A stretch of DNA of 7,426 nucleotides from Nanobdellota archaeon (GCA_018815145.1 JAHIYL010000249.1:1-7426); one strand, 5' to 3'; positions 1 through 5,661 are shown, numbered from the stretch's first letter. Numbers and translations: made by a program. The notes: generated by a model not told the origin, from the sequence alone.

Positions 1-1
1 A

Positions 2-1369
2 GCTAAAAAAGGTGAGGCAGCATATCCCGGAAAAGTGATCGGCTCAGTCGAGGAGAAAGAAGGAGTCATACATAAGATAATGATACCGCCTGATAAAGGA
101 TTTACAGGCCAAATAAAAGAGATAAAATCAGGAAAATTCAAGGTGACAGACATTATCTGTACTCTTGACAATGGAAAAAAATTATCCATGATGCAGAAGT
201 GGCCGGTGAGAAGCCCGAGGACATTCAAGCAAAAGCTGCTTCCGGATATTCCATTGATTACTGGACAGAGGATCCTTGATGCACTGTTTCCCTTGGCAAA
301 AGGAGGAGTTGCAGCAATCCCTGGCGGATTTGGGACTGGAAAAACAGTTACACAGCAGGCACTCGCCAAATGGGCAGATGCAGATATAATCGTATATATC
401 GGCTGCGGTGAGCGCGGAAACGAGATGACAGAGGTCTTGACTGAATTTCCAAAACTTGAGGATCCAAAATCAAAGAGGCCGCTGATGAACAGGACAGTAC
501 TGATTGCGAATACATCCAATATGCCTGTGGCTGCAAGGGAGGCAAGCGTATATACAGGCATCACCATTGCTGAATATTTCAGGGACATGGGATACTCAGT
601 TGCTCTTATGGCAGATTCAACTTCCAGATGGGCAGAAGCTTTGAGAGAGATCTCATCAAGACTGGAGGAGATGCCCGGAGAGGAAGGTTATCCGGCATAC
701 CTGTCAACAAGGCTTGCCCAGTTCTATGAAAGGGCTGGCAGGGTAACAACATATAATGATGTGGAAGGTTCAGTCTCTGTAATAGGGGCTGTCAGTCCGC
801 CGGGGGGAGATTTTTCAGAACCTGTTACGCAGAACACGCTCAGGGTAGTAAAGACCTTTTGGGCACTGGATCCAAGGCTTTCACAGAGAAGACATTTTCC
901 AGCCATCAATTGGCTCACCTCGTACAGCCTGTATAAGGAAGCTCTTGATCCATGGTATGCAACAAATGTGAACCCAAGCTGGAACGAGCATGTCAACAGG
1001 ACGATGAAATATCTTTCAGAAGAAGAGAAACTGCTCGAGATAGTCCAGTTGGTCGGCAGTGATGCCTTGCCTGAAAAAGAACAGCTCACATTAGAGATTG
1101 CAAGACTCATCAGGGAATTCTTTCTCCAGCAGAATGCTTTCCATGATGTAGATACATTCTGTCCGCTGGAAAAATCATACCTTTTGATGGAACTGATTCT
1201 TAATTTTGCAGATATGGCATATCAGGCACTTGAGGAAGGAAGCAGCATTGGTTTCATTGTGAATATGAAATCAAAAGAAGATATTTCCAATATCAAGTTC
1301 ATCAGTGATTACAAATCAGAGATAAAGAAACTGCATGCAGCGATGGTGAAGGAGCTTGAAAGAGGCTGA
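2..1369 (+). CDS. atpA: A-type ATP synthase catalytic subunit A (5' partial)
   Basis: This is the nucleotide-hydrolysing/synthesising subunit of the A1 head of the archaeal ATP synthase, working as an A3B3 hexamer on the cytoplasmic side. The reading frame is open to the left edge. Counting from position 2, 455 residues are present, and alignment of the P-loop with the family suggests about 126 N-terminal residues are missing (usual length near 580). The GTG at 35 is therefore internal, not a start. Visible motifs: P-loop GGFGTGKT at window residues 108-115 (nt 323-346), the catalytic-glutamate motif GCGERGNE at ~134-141, Walker B-like ALMAD at ~201-205, EEGYPAYLSTRLAQFYERAG at ~226-245, and RRHFPAINWLTSYSLY near 296-311. 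No intein interrupts the P-loop, a known intein site in this family. The P-loop departs from the archaeal consensus GPFGSGKT at two positions (Pro to Gly, Ser to Thr). atpB follows after 48 nt. Identification is certain; only the 5' end is unseen. Confidence 0.97.
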   Translation, partial: AKKGEAAYPGKVIGSVEEKEGVIHKIMIPPDKGFTGQIKEIKSGKFKVTDIICTLDNGKKLSMMQKWPVRSPRTFKQKLLPDIPLITGQRILDALFPLAKGGVAAIPGGFGTGKTVTQQALAKWADADIIVYIGCGERGNEMTEVLTEFPKLEDPKSKRPLMNRTVLIANTSNMPVAAREASVYTGITIAEYFRDMGYSVALMADSTSRWAEALREISSRLEEMPGEEGYPAYLSTRLAQFYERAGRVTTYNDVEGSVSVIGAVSPPGGDFSEPVTQNTLRVVKTFWALDPRLSQRRHFPAINWLTSYSLYKEALDPWYATNVNPSWNEHVNRTMKYLSEEEKLLEIVQLVGSDALPEKEQLTLEIARLIREFFLQQNAFHDVDTFCPLEKSYLLMELILNFADMAYQALEEGSSIGFIVNMKSKEDISNIKFISDYKSEIKKLHAAMVKELERG

Positions 1370-1406
1370 TACCCAGCAGAAATCAGATTTATTAGAGAGC
1401 AATTAT

Positions 1407-1412
1407 GGTGAT
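1407..1412 (+). promoter_or_regulatory. Shine-Dalgarno site of atpB
   Basis: GGTGAT lies 5 nt before the ATG at 1418 and is complementary to the 3' end of archaeal 16S rRNA (AUCACC). It fixes the atpB start at 1418. The ATG at 1405 and the GTG at 1408 overlapping this site are out of frame with atpB. Confidence 0.75.
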
Positions 1413-1417
1413 TCAAA

Positions 1418-2884
1418 ATGGCAATAAAAGAATATAAGACAATATCAAGGATTGCGGGTCCGCTTATCTTTGTTGAAAAAACTGAAGAGATTGGATATGG
1501 AGAGCTTGTATCCATCAAGATGCCGGATGGCACAACAAAAAATGGGCAGGTCCTTGACACAAGCAAAGATATTGTTGTTGTCCAGGTCTTTGAAGGCACG
1601 CGTGGAGTGGACAGGCAAAATACATGGGTCAAATTTTTGGGAGATACTATCAAGCTTTCGGTCTCAAAAGATATGCTTGGAAGGATACTTTCAGGAGCAG
1701 GCAAACCAATTGATAACGGCCCGGAGATAGTCCCTGACCAGCGGCTTGATATAACCGGAATGGCAATAAATCCTTTTGCAAGGCAGTCACCATCAGATTT
1801 TATCCAGACAGGCATATCGACCATCGATACCTGTAATACGCTTGTCCGGGGTCAGAAACTTCCTGTATTTTCAGGCAGCGGTCTTCCACATAATGAGATT
1901 GCCCTGCAGATTGCAAGACAGGCAAAAGTGCCTGGTAAAGCAAAGGATTTTGCAGTCATTTTTGCAGCTATGGGGATCACTAATGAAGAAGCGCAGTATT
2001 TTATCAAAGATTTTGAAAAGACAGGAGCTCTGGAAAGGGCTGTTGTCTTCCTGAACCTTGCAGATGATCCGGCTGTCGAAAGGCTGATTACACCAAGGAT
2101 GGCGCTCACTGCAGCAGAATATCTGGCATTTGAGCAGGGTATGCATGTCCTGGTCATACTTACAGACATGACAAATTACTGCGAAGCACTCAGGGAGATT
2201 GGTGCAGCCAGGGAAGAAATTCCCGGAAGAAGGGGCTATCCCGGCTATATGTATACTGATCTTGCATCCCTTTATGAAAGAGCAGGCATGATAAAAGGAA
2301 AATCAGGCTCAATTACACAACTACCTATCCTTACAATGATGGGAGATGACATAACGCACCCGATCCCGGATCTTACAGGGTATATCACTGAAGGCCAGAT
2401 AGTACTGTCAAGAGAGCTTCACAGAAAAGCCATCTATCCGCCCATCAATGTGCTGCCATCGCTTTCCAGGCTAATGAACGCCGGAATCGGTCCGAAAAAG
2501 ACACGGGAGGATCATAAGAGTGTCTCAGATCAGCTCTACGCAAATTACGCTGATGGACTTGATTTAAGAGGGCTTGTTGCGATTGTGGGTGAGGAGGCTC
2601 TGTCAGAAAAAGACAGGAAGCTCCTGAAATTTGCGGATTTATTTGAAGACAGGTTTGTCAGACAGAAAAAGACCGAAAATCGGACAATTGAAAAATCATT
2701 GGAGATCGGCTGGGACCTGTTGAAGACAATGCCTAAGTCATCCCTCCTGAGAATCAAATCTGAATTCAGGGATAAGTATTACGGAGAAGAGACTGAAGAA
2801 TCTGGTGAGAAAAAAGGGACAGACCATAGAGCGGCACCAATGGGAAAACCAGATACTGAACTCGAGGATAAGAAAAAAAAGTAA
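1418..2884 (+). CDS. atpB: A-type ATP synthase non-catalytic subunit B
   Basis: This is the regulatory nucleotide-binding partner of subunit A in the A3B3 head. It is 488 residues. As expected for B, there is no Walker A motif: the equivalent place holds SGSGLPHNEIALQIARQA (residues 152-169). Other family signatures are the N-terminal beta-barrel (about 1-75), FLNLADDPAVERLITPR (211-227), YPGYMYTDLASLYERAG (274-290), DDITHPIPDLTGYITEGQIV (310-329) and PSLSRL (347-352). Arg351 aligns with the arginine finger that B lends to the catalytic site in V/A-ATPases. The segment before DDITHP reads TMMGDD, where the family usually has TMPxDD, so a common proline is replaced by Met. The last ~30 residues (from ~457) are a highly charged Glu/Lys tail that makes the protein longer than the usual ~460. 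The start is supported by GGTGAT 5 nt upstream. It lies between atpA (48-nt gap) and atpD (38-nt gap) and is probably cotranscribed with both. Confidence 0.98.
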   Translation: MAIKEYKTISRIAGPLIFVEKTEEIGYGELVSIKMPDGTTKNGQVLDTSKDIVVVQVFEGTRGVDRQNTWVKFLGDTIKLSVSKDMLGRILSGAGKPIDNGPEIVPDQRLDITGMAINPFARQSPSDFIQTGISTIDTCNTLVRGQKLPVFSGSGLPHNEIALQIARQAKVPGKAKDFAVIFAAMGITNEEAQYFIKDFEKTGALERAVVFLNLADDPAVERLITPRMALTAAEYLAFEQGMHVLVILTDMTNYCEALREIGAAREEIPGRRGYPGYMYTDLASLYERAGMIKGKSGSITQLPILTMMGDDITHPIPDLTGYITEGQIVLSRELHRKAIYPPINVLPSLSRLMNAGIGPKKTREDHKSVSDQLYANYADGLDLRGLVAIVGEEALSEKDRKLLKFADLFEDRFVRQKKTENRTIEKSLEIGWDLLKTMPKSSLLRIKSEFRDKYYGEETEESGEKKGTDHRAAPMGKPDTELEDKKKK

Positions 2885-2922
2885 TGTAAATTTTTATCAA
2901 AATTCAACTAGATAATAAGAGA

Positions 2923-3543
2923 ATGGAAGTAAAACCAACAAGATCAGAGCTCATGAAGCTGAAGAATAAGATCAAGCTAGCCAAATCAGGCCATAAGCTC
3001 CTTAAAAAAAAAAGAGACGGACTGATACTTGAATTCTTTGAGATAATCAAGAAGACAAAATCAGTACGGCAGGAGATGTCCGACCAATATAAGAAAGCAA
3101 AGGACCAGCTAACAATCGCGCGCGTGAATGAAGGGGATTATGCAATAAGATCAATTGCCCTTTCAAGACTCACAGAACCTGAGATTGAGCTTGAGACAAA
3201 GAACATAATGGGAGTTGTCCTTCCGAAGATAACGAGCAATATTGAGGAGCGGAGTTCTGATGTTCGTGAGTTTGGATTCTTATCCCGTTCTATAGGTGTA
3301 ATGGAAGCTACTCAGAGCTACCAGACAGTGCTTGAGTATATCCTCCTTGTTGCAGAGATTGAGACTGGTCTAAAGAGGCTCCTTGATGAGATAGAAAGGA
3401 CAAAAAGGAGAGCGAATGCCCTTGAATATGATATCATTCCCAAGCTTGAAAAACTTAAATCCTTTATTGAGCTTAGGCTTGAAGAGCAGGAAAGGGAGAC
3501 AATATTCAGGACAAAGAAGATCAAGAAGAAGAAAAAGCAATAG
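2923..3543 (+). CDS. atpD: A-type ATP synthase subunit D (central stalk)
   Basis: This is the rotor shaft subunit: a long antiparallel coiled coil inside the A3B3 ring that passes torque between the membrane ring and the catalytic sites. It has 206 residues, the normal size. Family signatures: KPTRSELMKLKNKIKLAKSG at 4-23 followed by HKLLKKKRD at 24-32, and the C-terminal helix TKRRANALEYDIIPKLE at 160-176, ending in a lysine-rich tail (KKIKKKKKQ). The middle (~85-125) is the short globular insertion between the two helices. The ATG at 2923 is followed at once by the conserved N-terminus. No convincing Shine-Dalgarno site precedes it, so translation may depend on coupling to, or readthrough from, atpB 38 nt upstream. 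It is the last gene of this run; a T-rich tract follows 15 nt after the stop codon, and no subunit G gene is seen. Confidence 0.97.
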   Translation: MEVKPTRSELMKLKNKIKLAKSGHKLLKKKRDGLILEFFEIIKKTKSVRQEMSDQYKKAKDQLTIARVNEGDYAIRSIALSRLTEPEIELETKNIMGVVLPKITSNIEERSSDVREFGFLSRSIGVMEATQSYQTVLEYILLVAEIETGLKRLLDEIERTKRRANALEYDIIPKLEKLKSFIELRLEEQERETIFRTKKIKKKKKQ

Positions 3544-3558
3544 TTTGGATTAATTATA

Positions 3559-3572
3559 TTTTTACTTTTTTT
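3559..3572 (+). terminator. Oligo-T terminator after the ATP synthase operon
   Basis: Two T runs (5 and 7 residues, broken only by AC) begin 15 nt after the atpD stop codon. Archaeal RNA polymerase terminates at such tracts without needing a hairpin, and none is obvious here. The following gene has its own TATA box, which supports a transcript end here. Confidence 0.55.
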
Positions 3573-3633
3573 GCAGATATTATATGATATGTTAAATCAA
3601 AATAATTTATTGAAATTCATGATGGATACTTGT

Positions 3634-3652
3634 TATAAATGTTGCATTTATA
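3634..3652. repeat. 8-bp inverted repeat upstream of the orphan gene
   Basis: TATAAATG, a TTG spacer, then CATTTATA form a perfect 8+3+8 inverted repeat. It lies 35 bp upstream of the TATA box of the gene at 3718, where an archaeal regulator could bind. It is AT-rich, so chance is possible. The rest of 3573-3717 shows no other feature. Confidence 0.35.
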
Positions 3653-3685
3653 CATAAAACCACTAAAGAGTGATAAAAATAGAAA

Positions 3686-3696
3686 TATTTATAAAT
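3686..3696 (+). promoter_or_regulatory. TATA box for the 255-residue orphan gene
   Basis: TTTATAAA (3688-3695) inside the palindrome ATTTATAAAT, preceded by the purine-rich AGAAATA (a possible BRE). Its centre is about 26 nt upstream of the ATG at 3718, so transcription would start at or within a few bases of the start codon. The mRNA is probably leaderless. Confidence 0.6.
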
Positions 3697-3717
3697 TTCC
3701 TCATAATATAGGTTATT

Positions 3718-4485
3718 ATGACTGATAATATTTATACGAACCATGAAAATTTTTTAACAGCATTAGAATCACATGTGCCTATTGGGAGGCTGATGACATT
3801 CAGTGAATCATATGCAAAAAATAAAAGTTATGATGCTGTTCTAGAAGCACTGGGGGTTGTTGATGAGGATGGGAATACACATAGGTTTGCATCGATGTAT
3901 GCACCAGCAATTGATAAAGTACCACCTTTTGAATTGGATCAAATATATCCTGAATTTAAGCTTCATATATCAAGTGATGGATTAGTAAGTCTCGTTCTTG
4001 GTACTAAGAATATTGTACCAGATCAGGAAAAGGAAGGATACAGGAAGCCATACCTCAATCAAAAGGAATATTCTTCATTCACGAAAAGGCTTGCACGCAT
4101 AGAAAAAAAAATGAGATTGGATGAGGGTGATGGATATATTCAGACTACAGAAAATACTATTAGTTTTATATATATTGCAGACAGATTTACCGAAGAAATT
4201 CGAAAACCCTATGAACAATGGATCAGTGATGTCACAAAAACACAAGAATCTATATTGGAGCCTATGGAAACCTCATATAAAACAGTGAATATGAGAGACA
4301 CAGAGTACATTGAAATAAAAGTCAAAGGCAAAGAAATGAAATCTAGAAAACTTGAGTTTGTGTTTTACTATCCAACATTTGATGGTAATGATGTATTTCC
4401 TTCTGAAATCAAAGCAAAAATCAAAAGCATGGAAGATGGTGGAATCCTAAAGTCTAAGGATTCAATTGAAAAATTTCTAGATTAA
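3718..4485 (+). CDS. Hypothetical protein, no recognised family
   Basis: I do not recognise this 255-residue protein. It has no signal peptide, no membrane segment, no cysteine and a single tryptophan (residue 168), so a soluble cytoplasmic protein is likely. The sequence alternates charged helical stretches (for example TKRLARIEKKMRLDEG, 122-137) with beta-like stretches (KLHISSDGLVSLVLG, 81-95; ENTISFIYIADRF, 145-157; DTEYIEIKVKG, 194-204; KLEFVFYYPTF, 211-221), suggesting a mixed alpha/beta fold. The start is supported by the TATA box about 26 nt upstream, implying a leaderless message. Its coding sequence looks more AT-rich than the neighbouring ATP synthase and taw3 genes (few ATC isoleucine codons, many ATA/ATT), which could mean lower expression or separate origin. 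It ends 6 nt from the convergent 87-residue gene. The long intact frame, own promoter and sensible composition make it a real gene, but its function is unknown. Confidence 0.8.
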   Translation: MTDNIYTNHENFLTALESHVPIGRLMTFSESYAKNKSYDAVLEALGVVDEDGNTHRFASMYAPAIDKVPPFELDQIYPEFKLHISSDGLVSLVLGTKNIVPDQEKEGYRKPYLNQKEYSSFTKRLARIEKKMRLDEGDGYIQTTENTISFIYIADRFTEEIRKPYEQWISDVTKTQESILEPMETSYKTVNMRDTEYIEIKVKGKEMKSRKLEFVFYYPTFDGNDVFPSEIKAKIKSMEDGGILKSKDSIEKFLD

Positions 4486-4491
4486 GGTTTC

Positions 4492-4755
4492 TCATCTAAA
4501 ACTTGAATCCTCAAGCGGTTCTTTCAGGCTGACGTAATATCTTTTTGGTCTAGGTCTGCTGTTCTCTTTAATGACCTCATGGATGCTGTTCTCAACATCC
4601 TGCCTAGGCCAATGGGCAAGCTCAGAATAGATCTTTTCTTCAGTGTATTTTTCACTGTTGACAAAGAACCTTACAAGCTTCAATCTTTCGAGTGATGTTG
4701 GGTTGTCCTTGACCTTTATCTCATGCATCTTTCGTTTTACAGTATTGTCAGCCAT
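4492..4755 (-). CDS. Small putative winged-helix protein
   Basis: This is an 87-residue basic protein. Residues 20-76 have the pattern of a winged helix-turn-helix: a first helix (SLERLKLVRFFVNS, 21-34), a second (TEEKIYSELAHW, 38-49), a candidate recognition helix (RQDVENSIHEVIKEN, 51-65), and a short wing ending in PRPKRYYVSLKE (68-79). The family is not recognised by name; DNA binding is inferred from shape only. The N-terminal ~18 residues are charged and probably flexible. The ATG at 4755 is preferred over the internal Met10 because a TATA box lies about 26-30 nt upstream, giving a leaderless or nearly leaderless message. It diverges from taw3 across an intergenic region whose two promoters share the same boxes, so it could be the local regulator of itself and taw3. 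Its 3' end faces the orphan gene only 6 nt away. Confidence 0.72.
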   Translation of the reverse strand: MADNTVKRKMHEIKVKDNPTSLERLKLVRFFVNSEKYTEEKIYSELAHWPRQDVENSIHEVIKENSRPRPKRYYVSLKEPLEDSSFR

Positions 4756-4778
4756 TATATTTCATTTAAGGTGATGCA

Positions 4779-4788
4779 GATTAATAAA
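4779..4788 (-). promoter_or_regulatory. TATA box of the 87-residue gene
   Basis: Reading the minus strand, TTTATTAATC ends 23 nt before the start codon at 4755. This is the distance expected for a leaderless archaeal transcript. The identical 10-mer serves as the TATA box of taw3 on the other strand. Confidence 0.6.
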
Positions 4789-4802
4789 ACTTACTGTTTT
4801 GG

Positions 4803-4813
4803 GGTGATGTCAA
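4803..4813 (-). promoter_or_regulatory. Shared box TTGACATCACC, minus copy
   Basis: The minus strand reads TTGACATCACC, 14 nt upstream of the TATA box of the 87-residue gene. An exact copy lies 15 nt upstream of the taw3 TATA box. Identical sequence and spacing at two divergent promoters suggest a regulator or activator binding site, or common descent of the two promoters. TCACA lies 4 nt further upstream. Confidence 0.5.
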
Positions 4814-4871
4814 GTTATGTGAGATATAAAAATATTTTTCATTGGCGCAGGTTGGGGTGGGGGATGCCCCA

Positions 4872-4885
4872 TCGGGGTACCCCGA
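4872..4885. repeat. Perfect 14-bp G/C-rich palindrome
   Basis: TCGGGGTACCCCGA equals its own reverse complement. It is overlapped by further inverted repeats: TGGGG (4858-4862) with CCCCA (4867-4871), and CCCC (4867-4870) with GGGG (4874-4877). The G-rich strand (4854-4877) carries four runs of four or more G. Confidence 0.8.
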
Positions 4886-4891
4886 CGAGGA

Positions 4892-4953
4892 GCTTAATTT
4901 GCAACGCAAATTAAAGTTTGCCAAATTTACCTTCGGCAAATTAAGCAAACTTT
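4892..4953. repeat. Nested TTTGC/GCAAA inverted repeats with competing stems
   Basis: Three stems can be drawn: TTAATTTGC (4894-4902) with GCAAATTAA (4906-4914), 9 bp and a 3-nt loop; GCTTAATTTGC (4892-4902) with GCAAATTAAGC (4936-4946), 11 bp; AAAGTTTGC (4913-4921) with GCAAACTTT (4945-4953), 9 bp. The second stem excludes the other two. CAAATT also recurs exactly every 15 nt at 4907, 4922 and 4937. A CTTCGG turn (4931-4936) sits near the top of the third stem. Confidence 0.7.
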
Positions 4954-5019
4954 GCGACGACTGCTGCCATGAAATGAAAAATACTAATATTAATAATAGA
5001 AGTTCTAATCACAGAATAG

Positions 5020-5030
5020 TTGACATCACC
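5020..5030 (+). promoter_or_regulatory. Shared box TTGACATCACC, plus copy
   Basis: TTGACATCACC lies 15 nt upstream of the taw3 TATA box and matches the minus-strand box at 4803-4813 in all 11 positions. TCACA lies 6 nt further upstream (5009-5013), as it does in the other copy with a 4-nt gap. Confidence 0.5.
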
Positions 5031-5045
5031 TCTTCATCAATCAAC

Positions 5046-5055
5046 TTTATTAATC
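5046..5055 (+). promoter_or_regulatory. TATA box of taw3
   Basis: TTTATTAATC ends 24 nt before the ATG at 5080, giving a leaderless or nearly leaderless transcript. This supports the start at 5080 over the in-frame Met11. The sequence is identical to the TATA box of the divergent gene. Confidence 0.6.
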
Positions 5056-5079
5056 AAAATATTTTTCTAAAATTTCATC

Positions 5080-5661
5080 ATGCCCTTTGAACTGGATAAA
5101 AAAAACGCAATGGAAAAAATACATTCTCTTGATAACTCCAGGGCCGGAAAGATTGACGGAGAGATAAGAGAGCTTGTATCGTACATAAATTCACTTCCTG
5201 ATTTCTATACTACAAGTTCCTGTTCCGGAAGGATAATGGTGATTGGAAAGGATGAATCAACAAGGAAAAACCAGGTCAAATGGCTGCTTGCCAGCCATAG
5301 TCCGGTCGAATTGAGTGATGTGCTGGAATGCCTGCAAGAACTGCCGGAAGAAGATGTATGGCTGAGGATGGAAGCTCCCATCATCCATATCTGTGCCAGA
5401 GATATCTATAGGGCAATTGAACTCCTAAAACTGGCAAATCAGGCAGGATTCAGGAGAGCCGGAATAATTTCTCTTGGAAAAAGGATTATTGTTGAGATTT
5501 TTTCAACAGAAAGGCTTGATGTACCGATTGCATCGGATTCTAAGCTGTTGATCCCGACTGAATATTTAGGACATATTGTTAACACTGCAAACAATAAACT
5601 TAAAAATTCAAGAAAAAAATTAAAAAAAATATATCTACTTCTTAAGAAGCATTGCAAATAG
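5080..5661 (+). CDS. taw3: tRNA wybutosine-pathway methyltransferase Taw3 (TYW3 family)
   Basis: TYW3-family enzymes use S-adenosylmethionine to N-methylate the tricyclic wyosine-type base at position 37 of tRNA-Phe, next to the anticodon, which helps keep the reading frame. The protein has 193 residues, usual for archaeal members. Family marks: DNSRAGKIDGEIRELVSYIN (18-37), the signature TTSSCSGRI (44-52), a lysine/Trp segment KWLLASH (67-73), MEAPIIHICARDIYRAIELL (97-116), GFRRAGIIS (123-131) and EYLGHIVNTANNKL (161-174), ending in a Lys-rich tail. The TATA box about 26 nt upstream of the start supports ATG 5080. No other wyosine genes (Taw1, Taw2, Trm5) are in the window. It is divergent from the 87-residue gene with a matching promoter. 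Its last 27 bp overlap the convergent surface-protein gene, and its A-rich Lys codons double as that gene's likely terminator. Family assignment is firm; the exact substrate form is inferred. Confidence 0.93.
   Translation: MPFELDKKNAMEKIHSLDNSRAGKIDGEIRELVSYINSLPDFYTTSSCSGRIMVIGKDESTRKNQVKWLLASHSPVELSDVLECLQELPEEDVWLRMEAPIIHICARDIYRAIELLKLANQAGFRRAGIISLGKRIIVEIFSTERLDVPIASDSKLLIPTEYLGHIVNTANNKLKNSRKKLKKIYLLLKKHCK
5613..5629 (-). terminator. Oligo-T terminator of the surface-protein gene, inside taw3
   Basis: On the minus strand, runs of 8 T and 7 T separated by AA begin 5 nt after the stop codon of the surface gene. On the plus strand the same bases encode lysines near the C-terminus of Taw3. 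The tract suits intrinsic archaeal termination. Confidence 0.55.

Larger units (their letters stand above)
4833..4983. repeat. 151-bp inverted-repeat element (MITE-like candidate)
   Basis: The segment is bounded by TATTTTTCATT (4833-4843) and its exact reverse complement AATGAAAAATA (4973-4983). Inside these, GGCGCAG (4844-4850) faces CTGCTGCC (4961-4968), continuing the pairing with small bulges. The interior is dense in palindromes: TGGGG/CCCCA at 4858-4871, a perfect 14-bp palindrome at 4872-4885, and TTTGC/GCAAA repeats from 4894 to 4955. Each end begins or finishes with TA, which would fit a TA target duplication as made by IS630/Tc1-type transposases, but no transposase is present. The G/C-rich half stands out from the AT-rich surroundings. 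It lies between two divergent promoters, so it is probably not within either message. A structured RNA or a chromosomal landmark are alternatives. Confidence 0.5.

Noticed and set aside
35..37. GTG at 35 as the true start of atpA
   Set aside because: The frame stays open upstream and residues before it (AAYPGK and GEV-like context) continue the conserved subunit A sequence. The gene is cut by the window edge.
323..346. Intein at the subunit A P-loop
   Set aside because: The P-loop is uninterrupted.
724..1824. Minus-strand open frames opposite atpA and atpB (724-1110, 1309-1824)
   Set aside because: They are shadows of strongly conserved ATP synthase genes, with no promoter or ribosome-binding signal and no recognisable product.
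4771..4810. Possible C/D box sRNA (two GTGATG boxes at 4771 and 4804)
   Set aside because: No CTGA D box in the right places (only CTGT at 4794), and the boxes are better explained as the minus-strand promoter region and shared TTGACATCACC site.
4833..4983. CRISPR array or tRNA in the repeat-rich region
   Set aside because: No regularly spaced direct repeats with unique spacers of CRISPR size, and no cloverleaf or TTCGA arm. The repeats are inverted and overlapping.
4723..5090. Two plus-strand reading frames (4723-4914 and 4842-5090) across the taw3 upstream region
   Set aside because: They run through the minus-strand gene start, the palindromes and both promoters. The translations look like read-through of repeats, with no start signals.
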